Shown in pieces: positions 6,021 to 13,226 of a stretch of DNA of 16,423 nt. A program made the translations under genes and the position numbers. The DNA is from Porphyromonadaceae bacterium UBA7332. GTDB lineage: Bacteria > Bacteroidota > Bacteroidia > Bacteroidales > UBA7332. Positions within the stretch are counted from its first letter, which is position 1, and each line of letters begins with the position of its first letter. The stretch is taken from NCBI GenBank assembly GCA_002471225.1, contig DKPO01000001.1, positions 1-16,423 of the forward strand. Reading direction: 5' to 3'. The notes under the pieces are model-generated. The model saw nothing but the letters and a program-made list of their open reading frames with translations, ran no database searches and was not told the origin of the DNA.

Positions 6021-7061
6021 TTAACAGATTCGAGGAAGTTGTTCACCCGAAAGTACCTCTACTACACGCTTACCGCCGAATGCAGATTGCAGGTACACGC
6101 GATGCGCAGGATCAGGTATAACTTTACCAATAGGCATGGCATCAGCACCATGTTCGCTGTTTCTGATTATTTCCAATGCCTGTTTTTCATATTCTCCGGG
6201 AACAAATACCAATAATATTCCTTCATTAGCAATATAAAGCGGATCAAGTCCTAAAAGTTCACAAGCGGATTCAACTCCTTTACTTATGGGCAGGGCTTCT
6301 TCATTGATTTCAATGCCTGCGCCCGCAGTATGTGCTATCTCATTGAGTGTGCTCGAAAGACCTCCGCGTGTCGGATCTCTGAGAACCCTCGTTTGAGGAA
6401 TATCTTTGAGAAGATTCCGTACAATCTCGTTTAAAGATCTGGTATCGCTTTTTATATCTGTTTCAAAGCCCAGACTATTGCGTGTGGACAATACACAAAT
6501 ACCATGTTCGCCGATCCTTCCTGTGACGATAACGGAATCACCGTGTTTGACATTCTTTGGAGACAAAGCGACCGATTCGGGAATAGAACCGATACCGGAC
6601 GTATTAATATAAATCTGATTGCCATGGATGCGCTCGATTACTTTGGTATCGCCTGTGACGATTTTAACATTCGCTTTACGGGCAGCATCGGCTATTGATT
6701 GTACTATTTTCTTTAAGTCATTGATTGCAAAGCCTTCTTCAATAATAAATCCGACAGAGATATACTGAGGAACGGCACCACTGCATAAAAGGTCATTGAC
6801 TGTTCCGTTAACGGCTAATTCGCCAATATCTCCACCGGGGAAGAAAACGGGATCAACAACGAATGAATCGGTAGTAAATGCGATTCGTCCCCCGGGCATT
6901 GCAATCTGAGCACTATCGTGTTCCTGCTCCAGGATGTCATTTTTAAAAGCAGGATAAAAAATGGTTTCGATAAGCTCTTGTGTTAATTTACCACCACCAC
7001 CATGAGCCAATTGAATATGCTCACGTTCCTGTACAGGTATGGGACATGTAATTGTGTTCAT
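6021..7061 (-). CDS. hypE: Hydrogenase maturation protein HypE
   Basis: HypE takes a carbamoyl group from HypF onto its C-terminal cysteine and dehydrates it with ATP to the thiocyanate that becomes the active-site cyanide ligands. This protein has 346 residues, the usual size for the family. The C-terminus is the diagnostic PRIC, so the acceptor is C346. The N-terminal ATP-binding region shows AHGGGGKL (19-26), and the DPTRGGL motif of the PurM/SelD-like fold is present in the second half. It is cytoplasmic and forms a transient complex with HypF and then with HypC-HypD. The gene starts 6 bases after hypD and is followed 34 bases later by hyaA, so cofactor synthesis and structural genes are co-transcribed. 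Nothing appears damaged. Confidence 0.97.
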   Translation of the reverse strand: MNTITCPIPVQEREHIQLAHGGGGKLTQELIETIFYPAFKNDILEQEHDSAQIAMPGGRIAFTTDSFVVDPVFFPGGDIGELAVNGTVNDLLCSGAVPQYISVGFIIEEGFAINDLKKIVQSIADAARKANVKIVTGDTKVIERIHGNQIYINTSGIGSIPESVALSPKNVKHGDSVIVTGRIGEHGICVLSTRNSLGFETDIKSDTRSLNEIVRNLLKDIPQTRVLRDPTRGGLSSTLNEIAHTAGAGIEINEEALPISKGVESACELLGLDPLYIANEGILLVFVPGEYEKQALEIIRNSEHGADAMPIGKVIPDPAHRVYLQSAFGGKRVVEVLSGEQLPRIC

Positions 7062-7067
7062 TCAGAG

Positions 7068-8150
7068 TTATTTATATTTATAGTAAGCAGCACAAACGCC
7101 TTCCGAGGATACCATAGCAGCACCTAACGGTGATTCGGGTCTGCACGCTTTTCCAAAATGAGGACAGTTAACGGGTTTGGCAATTCCTTTCATAATTTCA
7201 CCCGCAATGCATCCATCATCTTTTATTAAACATTTGTTTTTTATAGAATAACGTTTTAGCGTGTCAAAAGATTTATATTTCTCCTTTATTTTGAATCCGC
7301 TTGCCGGTAAACTACCCAATCCGCGCCAATTCTGGACGGAAGGTTCGAAGATTTCATCCAAAACAAGACGGGCTTTCGGATTTCCTTCTTCGGGGACCAT
7401 GCGGGAGTAAGCATTGCACACAGAGTAATCGGCTTCCTCAAGCTGTCTGATATTGGTATAAATACCATATAATATATCTACAGGTTCGAAGCCGGTAACA
7501 CTGATAGGGATCTGATAGTTACGGGATAATCTGTGATAGTCGGATAGTCCGGTGATACTGCATACATGTCCGGCAGCTAAAAGTCCGTCTACAGAAAAAT
7601 CCGGTAGCGCAAACAAATGTTCGAGTACCGGAGGAACTGCAAAGAGAGAGGTCAGGAGTGATAGATTCCGGATCTTTCGTTTGGATGACTCATAGACAAC
7701 CTGCGCGTGAACAGGAGCCGTAGTTTCGAATCCGATAGCAAAAAGAATGACTTCGCGAGAGGGATTCTCCATCGCTGTTTTCAGGGCATCAAGCGGCGAA
7801 TATATAATTCGGATATCCGCTCCTAAGGATTTGGCCGTTAGTAGATCATATTTGCTTCCGGGTACCCGCATCATATCTCCGAATGTTGAGATAATTACAT
7901 TCTTGTTGTTAAGAGCCAACTCAATGGCTGTGTCTATTGTATCGGCAGGCGTAACGCAAACGGGACACCCCGGTCCGTGTATCAGAGATATTTCGGGAGG
8001 AAGCATCTCTTCGATACGATAACGAGCGATTGCATGAGTCTGACCTCCGCAAGTATCCATTATTTTCCAGGGACGGGTCGTGATTTTACGGATAGCAGTG
8101 ACTAATTGCTTTCCATAGTTTGCATCGCGATAGATTTCTTTTTGATTCAT
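7068..8150 (-). CDS. hypD: Hydrogenase maturation protein HypD
   Basis: HypD is the [4Fe-4S] scaffold on which the Fe(CN)2CO unit is built together with HypC. This protein has 360 residues, within the usual range. Conserved features are DTCGGQTHAIARYR starting near residue 32 (C34), GPGCPVCVTP (C62 and C65), and a C-terminal cysteine-rich segment with C329, C336 and C353 (CPHFGKAC and EGVC), which supplies iron-sulfur ligands. It is cytoplasmic. The gene follows hypC by 10 bases and precedes hypE by 6, the usual hypCDE block. All key cysteines are in place and the gene appears intact. Confidence 0.97.
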   Translation of the reverse strand: MNQKEIYRDANYGKQLVTAIRKITTRPWKIMDTCGGQTHAIARYRIEEMLPPEISLIHGPGCPVCVTPADTIDTAIELALNNKNVIISTFGDMMRVPGSKYDLLTAKSLGADIRIIYSPLDALKTAMENPSREVILFAIGFETTAPVHAQVVYESSKRKIRNLSLLTSLFAVPPVLEHLFALPDFSVDGLLAAGHVCSITGLSDYHRLSRNYQIPISVTGFEPVDILYGIYTNIRQLEEADYSVCNAYSRMVPEEGNPKARLVLDEIFEPSVQNWRGLGSLPASGFKIKEKYKSFDTLKRYSIKNKCLIKDDGCIAGEIMKGIAKPVNCPHFGKACRPESPLGAAMVSSEGVCAAYYKYK

Positions 8151-8160
8151 AGCCTGTAGT

Positions 8161-8394
8161 TTATTGTTCTAGATCGCCAACTGCGATAAGAGCCTGACGA
8201 GTCAATTCAGCTTCCTGCTCATCAATGACAGAAATAGCCATTCCTGCATGAGCGAGAACATAATCGCCCTCAGTGGCATCTATCCATGCAATACATATAT
8301 TTTTCCGGATACCGCCGAAATCGACTAAAGCTTCCTGAAGGAAGTCGTCGGATTCAATAATTTCTATAATTTTTCCGGGTATAGCTAAACACAT
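8161..8394 (-). CDS. hypC: Hydrogenase maturation chaperone HypC
   Basis: HypC is a small chaperone (77 residues with this start) that binds HypD through its N-terminal cysteine, carries the Fe(CN)2CO unit and hands it to the large-subunit precursor. The sequence begins MCLAIPGK, the family hallmark, in which Cys2 is functional after loss of the initiator methionine. The frame extends upstream to an ATG at 8421, but that would bury Cys2 behind nine residues (MFKKKKLTT) and lies inside the palindrome and probable promoter, so 8394 is chosen. It is the first gene of the hypCDE-hyaABCD operon. Only one hypC-like gene is present, which suits a single hydrogenase. Confidence 0.95.
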   Translation of the reverse strand: MCLAIPGKIIEIIESDDFLQEALVDFGGIRKNICIAWIDATEGDYVLAHAGMAISVIDEQEAELTRQALIAVGDLEQ

Positions 8395-8414
8395 AGTTGT
8401 TAATTTTTTCTTTT

Positions 8415-8442
8415 TGAACAAATCTTTATAATACTTTGTTCA
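8415..8442. promoter_or_regulatory. Perfect inverted repeat between divergent hyp operons
   Basis: TGAACAAA (8415-8422) and TTTGTTCA (8435-8442) are exact inverted repeats separated by 12 bases, which include TATAAT. The site lies in the middle of the only intergenic region between hypC and hypF, so a dimeric regulator binding it could control all ten hydrogenase genes. The outer arms overlap the predicted hypC -7 box. It could be an operator, or simply facing TTTG promoter elements. No known regulator is assigned. Confidence 0.5.
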
Positions 8443-8447
8443 GACAA
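8419..8447 (-). promoter_or_regulatory. Candidate promoter of the hypC-hyaD operon
   Basis: On the minus strand, TTG (8447-8445) is followed after 18 bases by AAGATTTG (8426-8419), which differs from the Bacteroidota TAnnTTTG box at one fixed position. The predicted leader to the hypC ATG at 8394 is about 18 bases, similar to other genes in the window. For the opposite direction (hypF) I see only a weak match ending in TTTG at 8435-8438. Confidence 0.4.
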
Positions 8448-8485
8448 TAGTTAATTAGGAAATAGAATCAAATCAGAAGGATTGA

Positions 8486-10768
8486 ATGAATCTTAAGCAA
8501 TATGAAATAGAAATAAGGGGGTTAGTACAGGGAGTAGGCTTCAGACCTTATGTATATAAACTTGCAACCGAAATGAATCTGAAAGGATATGTCAATAATG
8601 ACTCCAGAGGTGTGAATGTCTTTCTGGAAGCATCAGTCTCCGATAAAGATCAATTCGTCAAACGTCTGTATGTAGAAAAACCAGATGTGGCTGAAATAGC
8701 TGCTATAAATGTACAGGAATCAGAAATGAATCTATCCACGGAAACATTTTATATTGCACCAAGTAAAGAGTTACAGGCTGATGTGACGAGAGTCAGTCCC
8801 GATATTGCTGTCTGTGAAAAGTGTATGCATGATTTTCAGCATCAGGAACATCGGGTCAGTTATCCTTTTATAAACTGTACACATTGCGGTCCACGCTTTT
8901 CCATAATAAAATCAATACCTTACGATCGTCCCTGCACAACCATGAATGAGTTTAAAATGTGCGAGATCTGCGAATCTGAATATACGGATCCGTCAGACAG
9001 ACGTTTTCATGCTCAGCCTGTTGCGTGTAATCATTGCGGGCCTTCATACAAAGCTATATGGCAGGGTAAGGAAATAAGGAATTATATAGAAATCGTAACA
9101 ATTGCAAGAGAAATGCTGCGAAAGGGAGCGATTGTTGCATTGAAGGGTACAGGTGGTTTTAATCTGCTTTGCGATGCGCAGAATGAGGCATCCGTACAAA
9201 AGCTCAGAGAACTCAAACATCGGTATCTGAAACCCTTTGCAGTCATGTATGAATCTGTACGCAAGGTAAAAGAGAATCAAGTTCTTAATAATAAAGAAGA
9301 GGCTGTTCTAACATCCTGGAGAAGACCGATTGTTGTATTGAAAGAGAAACGAAAGTTATCTGAATCAATTAACGGAAAGCTGAATACTATCGGTGTGATG
9401 CTTCCCTATTTACCGATACATTATGACTTGTTCCGATACGGAGGTCCGGAGTGTCTTGTAGTGACAAGTGCAAACCGTCCGGGTGAACCCATGCTGGTTT
9501 CGAATACGCAGGCCCGTAATTACTTAGATCCTCTGATTGATTTATATATCGAGCATAATCGTGATATTCATAATCGGGTAGATGATTCGGTAGTAAGAAT
9601 TATCAATGAAGAAAGCCAGCTTTTAAGAAGAGCCAGAGGGTACACGCCAGAGCCGTATGATCTTACAACTTCTGTTGAAGGCGGTCTTGCTTTCGGAGCG
9701 GAAATAACAGGTATGTTTGCTATTGGTAGAGAACATCAGATAATTTTAAGTCAATATATAGGTGATCTGACTCATATGGAGTCGGTCACAGCCTATAAAG
9801 AGACGATGGAGCGATTGATTGCTCTTTTTCGCTTTAAACCCGAATATATGATTACGGATAAGCATCCGCAATATGAATCTACACGGATGGGTAATGAAAT
9901 GGCAGAAAAGATGAACTTGCCTGTTTATCGGGTTCAACATCATCATGCCCATGCTGTCAGTGCCATGGTAGAGTTTCAGTTAAATGAAGCGTGTCTGGCT
10001 GTTACATGGGACGGAACCGGCTTTGGAGACGATGGGCGGATATGGGGCGGAGAACTACTCCGTTGTGACCGGACTCACTATGAGAGAGTGAGGCACCTGA
10101 CTTATGTTCCGATGCCGGGAGGAGATAAGGCTGCCAAAGAGCCATGGAGAATGGCATTGAGCTATGTAGTCTCGTTATTGGGTAAGGATTATGACTTGCC
10201 GTGTGCTTTTGTAGAGCGAATCGGGAAAGAAAAGATCGGAACGATGAAACGGATTATGGCGTCCGGAATAAATCAGACAGAGACTTCATCGGCAGGACGC
10301 CTGTTTGATGCTGTCAGTTCGTTGCTGGGTCTGTGTGATATAAACACCTTCCATGCAGAAGCTGCAATGAAACTGGAACATACGGGAAGTATTGATGACG
10401 CATTGGAGGCGTATCAAATAAATGCTTCGAATCCGTGGGATTTAGTACCCGTCTTAGACGGTATTTTATCAGATATAAATAAGAATACGGCTACATCCTG
10501 TATCGCTAAACGTTTCCATTTGACTTGTGCGGAAATGATTGCAGCAGCTCTAATAAAAGAGAGTTCTGCGTCGGGTATAAGGAACGTTATACTGACCGGA
10601 GGAGTATTTCAGAATAAATTGCTTACAGAAATATTGATCAGTCGTCTGCAGAAAGAAGATCTGAATGTATATTATCAGACAAAAATCCCTTGTAACGACG
10701 GAGGAATACCTGTAGGACAGCTTGCTGCCATTGCAGCATACAGAGAGAAAAATAAATCAAATATGTAG
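8486..10768 (+). CDS. hypF: Carbamoyltransferase HypF
   Basis: HypF uses carbamoyl phosphate and ATP to make carbamoyl-adenylate and transfers the carbamoyl group to HypE, the source of the cyanide ligands. This protein has 760 residues, the standard length. Domains in order: acylphosphatase-like (about 5-90) with VQGVGFR at 14-20 and GYVNN near 34-38; a zinc-finger region with four CxxC pairs at C110/C113, C131/C134, C159/C162 and C181/C184; a YrdC-like domain (about 200-385) ending in RARGYTPEP; and a Kae1-like C-terminal domain with the metal-binding VQHHHAHA (483-490), WDGTGFGDDG, and ILTGGVFQNKLL near the end. No part is missing. It is cytoplasmic. It is transcribed divergently from hypCDE-hyaABCD and leads a three-gene operon, with hypA 5 bases downstream. 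Confidence 0.97.
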   Translation: MNLKQYEIEIRGLVQGVGFRPYVYKLATEMNLKGYVNNDSRGVNVFLEASVSDKDQFVKRLYVEKPDVAEIAAINVQESEMNLSTETFYIAPSKELQADVTRVSPDIAVCEKCMHDFQHQEHRVSYPFINCTHCGPRFSIIKSIPYDRPCTTMNEFKMCEICESEYTDPSDRRFHAQPVACNHCGPSYKAIWQGKEIRNYIEIVTIAREMLRKGAIVALKGTGGFNLLCDAQNEASVQKLRELKHRYLKPFAVMYESVRKVKENQVLNNKEEAVLTSWRRPIVVLKEKRKLSESINGKLNTIGVMLPYLPIHYDLFRYGGPECLVVTSANRPGEPMLVSNTQARNYLDPLIDLYIEHNRDIHNRVDDSVVRIINEESQLLRRARGYTPEPYDLTTSVEGGLAFGAEITGMFAIGREHQIILSQYIGDLTHMESVTAYKETMERLIALFRFKPEYMITDKHPQYESTRMGNEMAEKMNLPVYRVQHHHAHAVSAMVEFQLNEACLAVTWDGTGFGDDGRIWGGELLRCDRTHYERVRHLTYVPMPGGDKAAKEPWRMALSYVVSLLGKDYDLPCAFVERIGKEKIGTMKRIMASGINQTETSSAGRLFDAVSSLLGLCDINTFHAEAAMKLEHTGSIDDALEAYQINASNPWDLVPVLDGILSDINKNTATSCIAKRFHLTCAEMIAAALIKESSASGIRNVILTGGVFQNKLLTEILISRLQKEDLNVYYQTKIPCNDGGIPVGQLAAIAAYREKNKSNM

Positions 10769-10773
10769 AAAAT

Positions 10774-11124
10774 ATGCATGAATTATCAATTGCAATGAGT
10801 ATTGTCGATCTTGCTATAGAAGAAGCGAGCAAAGAGAATGCAAAGAAAATAACTGAAATAGAAATTGAAGTAGGAACCTGGGCAGGTGTTGATAGCGAAG
10901 CTTTGCTATTTTCACTTAACGTAACTAAGCAATATTCAGATGTTTTGAAAGATAGTGAAATTCGTCTGATTAAGCGTGAACCATTAATGTATTGCAGTGG
11001 TTGTAATCGCGAGTTCACACCGAAAGTACAATATACAGATACGTGTGCCTACTGCAATTCGGCGCAGATAGAATTGATACAAGGCAGAGAATTGGCTTTG
11101 TCGTCCTTATCAATACAAGAATAA
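10774..11124 (+). CDS. hypA: Nickel metallochaperone HypA
   Basis: HypA works with HypB to insert nickel into the hydrogenase large subunit before HyaD cleavage. This protein has 116 residues, normal for the family. It starts MHELSIA, where His2 and the N-terminal amine bind nickel. The structural zinc site is formed by two CxxC pairs, C74/C77 (YCSGC) and C91/C94 (CAYC). It is cytoplasmic. It starts 5 bases after the hypF stop and is followed 30 bases later by hypB, so the three are co-transcribed. The start is fixed by the conserved N-terminus. Confidence 0.97.
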   Translation: MHELSIAMSIVDLAIEEASKENAKKITEIEIEVGTWAGVDSEALLFSLNVTKQYSDVLKDSEIRLIKREPLMYCSGCNREFTPKVQYTDTCAYCNSAQIELIQGRELALSSLSIQE

Positions 11125-11154
11125 AATAATAATCAACTTTTAAACGATAGAATT

Positions 11155-11925
11155 ATGTGTGTAGATCACGGAACAAATCATTCGCATTATCATCATGGAC
11201 ACGATCACAATCACGACCATGATCATCATAGTCATGAACATCATCACGATCATGAGCATGAGCATCATCACCATGATCGTAAAATTGAGGTGAAACGAGA
11301 TATTTTATCATCCAATCAGGCAATGGCTGAGAGAAACAGAGGTTATTTTGAAGCAAAAGATATCTGTTGCATCAATATTGTAAGTTCACCGGGTTCGGGC
11401 AAAACAACTCTACTGGAGGAAACAATCAAGTTGCTGAAGGATGAAATGCCGATTGCTGTCATAGAGGGTGATCAACATACGACTAACGATGCTGATCGTA
11501 TAGCAGCGGCAGGAGTGGATTCTTTACAGATCAATACAGAAAACGGATGTCACTTAGATGCTCCTATGGTTAATCATGCGGCTAAAGAAATGAAGTTACA
11601 AGATCATTCATTACTGTTTGTCGAGAACGTAGGTAATTTGGTATGTCCTGCAATGTTCGATTTGGGTGAAGGCCTGAGAGTAGTGGTTCTTAGTGTAACG
11701 GAAGGCGATGATAAACCGCTTAAATATCCGTATATGTTCGAAAGTGCGCAGGTATGCATTATCAATAAAATAGACCTTTTGCCTTATTTGAAAAGTGATT
11801 TGGCAAAACTGAAAGAGAATGCGATGAAGGTTAATCATCATCTTGAATTCTTTGAGGTTTCGGCTCAAACCGGTGAAGGTCTGAGCGCATGGTGTGACTT
11901 TCTGAAAAGTAAGATTCAGAAATAG
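11155..11925 (+). CDS. hypB: Nickel-binding GTPase HypB with histidine-rich N-terminus
   Basis: HypB is the GTPase that powers nickel delivery with HypA. This protein has 256 residues. The first 40 residues contain 21 histidines, mixed with Asp and Glu, a nickel-storage segment like that of Bradyrhizobium HypB. The N-terminal CxxCGC nickel site of E. coli HypB is absent; only MCVDHG remains. The G domain follows, with the P-loop SSPGSGKTT at about 77-85, EGDQHTTNDADRI, INKIDLL (NKxD) and a C-terminal SAQTGEG motif. The metal-site residues of the G domain (Cys-His in NGCHLDA and Cys in LVCPA) are retained. No nickel transporter gene is in the window, so the histidine tail may buffer scarce nickel. 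It is the last gene of hypFAB, ending at the terminator at 11945-11989. Confidence 0.97.
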   Translation: MCVDHGTNHSHYHHGHDHNHDHDHHSHEHHHDHEHEHHHHDRKIEVKRDILSSNQAMAERNRGYFEAKDICCINIVSSPGSGKTTLLEETIKLLKDEMPIAVIEGDQHTTNDADRIAAAGVDSLQINTENGCHLDAPMVNHAAKEMKLQDHSLLFVENVGNLVCPAMFDLGEGLRVVVLSVTEGDDKPLKYPYMFESAQVCIINKIDLLPYLKSDLAKLKENAMKVNHHLEFFEVSAQTGEGLSAWCDFLKSKIQK

Positions 11926-11944
11926 CCCACTGAAACGATAAATG

Positions 11945-11989
11945 AAAACGGGGAAGACTTCTTATTTAAGAAAGAGTCTTCCCCGTTTT
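11945..11989. terminator. Bidirectional terminator between hypB and the alpha/beta hydrolase gene
   Basis: AAAACGGGGAAGACT (11945-11959) and AGTCTTCCCCGTTTT (11975-11989) form a perfect 15-bp stem with a 15-base loop. On the plus strand it is followed by a T-rich run (TTTTTTATTTTT), a strong Rho-independent terminator for hypFAB. On the minus strand the stem itself ends in four T, so it may also end the convergent hydrolase gene, whose stop codon touches the hairpin. Confidence 0.9.
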
Positions 11990-12949
11990 TTATTTTTGTC
12001 TGATAAAAGCAATAACCGGAGGCATAAGTCCCGGATGTAAAGGCAAATCGGGACTGTTATATGACTTCATTTGCTCAAGTTGATTTAATGATTTAACCTC
12101 TTTCAAAGGGTGATTCATATTTTCTATAGTAAGCAAAGTCGCTTTAGGATAAGCTGATTTAAGGTTTTGAGCATCGATAGCTTTAACCTGAATATCAGTA
12201 GATCCGGATATGAGAAGTACAGGGATTTTTAATCGTTTGATGATTTCTGCAGGATTATTATTGATCCAGCTTTTCATATAGGGGATAATGGACGGACGGA
12301 AAATCATTTTAGCTATTTGGGATTGAGGCGCAACAGGCAGATTGTTTCGCATACACACAAAGGCTAGTTTTACATCATCAAGGTCACTTTGAGATAACCC
12401 GTTGAGCTGTTCGAGCATAATCTCTTCCACAGTCCGGCCGGGAGCTGCAATCGTAATAATTTTACTGACATTTTTATTGTTCGCGGCAACACTAATAGCT
12501 ATCTGACCTCCCTCACTATGTCCAAGAAGAATGATCTGATTGTATTTTTTCTCTTTAGCAAAATAGTTGCAGATATCCGAAGCATCGTTGATGTAATCAT
12601 TGAATGTAAGGTCAGACTCCCGAATATCGGGATTGCTGCTTTGAGCGATACCGCGTTTATCATACCGGAAAGATGCTATACCGTTTTTATCGAGATCCTG
12701 AGCAATCATTTTCAGATAACTGCTTTTAATATTTTGCGGATTATTGCCATCTCTGTCAGTAGGCCCCGAACCACTAATGATAATAACAAGTGGGGTAGAG
12801 GACGAGAGATTGTAAGGAGTGGTTAAAGTACCCTTAACAGAAGTATTCCTTACCGGGATAGTCAATTCATTCTCTGACGCATGCATCATTACAGAGAAAA
12901 CAGATAGCGCGAAAGAAAGGACAAGTTTAAGAAATAGAGATGTCTTCAT
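11990..12949 (-). CDS. Exported alpha/beta hydrolase
   Basis: This is a 319-residue serine hydrolase of the alpha/beta fold, probably an esterase or peptidase-like enzyme of the periplasm or outer envelope. The start at 12949 places a clean signal peptide at the N-terminus (MKTSLFLKLVLSFALSVFSVM) with likely cleavage after MHA near residue 24. The open frame extends upstream to 13093, but that adds 48 unconvincing residues in front of the signal. The catalytic triad is visible: nucleophile S145 in GHSEGG, D252 in SGSTDIQ and H280 in ENMNHPLK. The oxyanion-side loop is SGSGPTDRDG (59-68), a pattern shared with dienelactone hydrolase-like and serine aminopeptidase S33-like proteins. Substrate is unknown. 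It converges on hypB and is divergent from mutA, so it appears to be a single-gene unit unrelated to the hydrogenase. I found no good -7 box upstream. Confidence 0.85.
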   Translation of the reverse strand: MKTSLFLKLVLSFALSVFSVMMHASENELTIPVRNTSVKGTLTTPYNLSSSTPLVIIISGSGPTDRDGNNPQNIKSSYLKMIAQDLDKNGIASFRYDKRGIAQSSNPDIRESDLTFNDYINDASDICNYFAKEKKYNQIILLGHSEGGQIAISVAANNKNVSKIITIAAPGRTVEEIMLEQLNGLSQSDLDDVKLAFVCMRNNLPVAPQSQIAKMIFRPSIIPYMKSWINNNPAEIIKRLKIPVLLISGSTDIQVKAIDAQNLKSAYPKATLLTIENMNHPLKEVKSLNQLEQMKSYNSPDLPLHPGLMPPVIAFIRQK

Positions 12950-13138
12950 GTTTATGATTTGAAATTTGTAAAATATGTAAACCCTGAGAAATAATTCAAA
13001 TAAGCGATCTGTAACCAAAATGCTATTCAAATGGTCACCTATAAAGGTAAATATGAACGAAGTTTGAAGTAAACAGATTGATTTTGAGTACAAATAAAAT
13101 AAAAAAGAAATTTGTTCGTAATATTCATTGCGAATTAT

Positions 13139-13168
13139 TTTGCAATATTCTAAAAAAGTTTACATTTG
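13139..13168 (+). promoter_or_regulatory. Promoter of mutAB
   Basis: TTTG (13139-13142), an 18-base spacer, and TACATTTG (13161-13168) give both Bacteroidota promoter elements with near-canonical spacing. Transcription should start near 13175, leaving a leader of about 50 bases, too short for a cobalamin riboswitch. Small repeats surround the -33 element: ATTGC/GCAAT inverted (13127-13131, 13142-13146) and AATATTC direct (13120-13126, 13144-13150), a possible but weak operator. Confidence 0.65.
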
Positions 13169-13226
13169 CAGGGGTTATATAGAAAAAAGTCTCAAACTTT
13201 ATTATCACTTTAATTTAATAAACACT

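Noticed and set aside
8395..8421. Upstream start for hypC
   Set aside because: HypC needs cysteine at position 2. The extension would mask it, and the upstream ATG lies within the palindrome and predicted promoter.
11153..11290. Short tandem CAT/CAC-rich tract as a CRISPR or microsatellite
   Set aside because: It is the in-frame histidine-rich N-terminus of HypB with no regular repeat-spacer structure.
12950..13093. Upstream start for the alpha/beta hydrolase
   Set aside because: It would place 48 residues in front of a textbook signal peptide; the internal ATG at 12949 is far more likely.
13128..13226. Upstream start for mutA
   Set aside because: Both promoter elements (13139-13168) lie inside this extension, so it is not transcribed in frame from that ATG, and MANSKEK is the expected N-terminus.
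13175..13226. Cobalamin riboswitch ahead of mutA
   Set aside because: The predicted leader is only about 50 bases, far shorter than a cobalamin aptamer, and I see no B12-box word.
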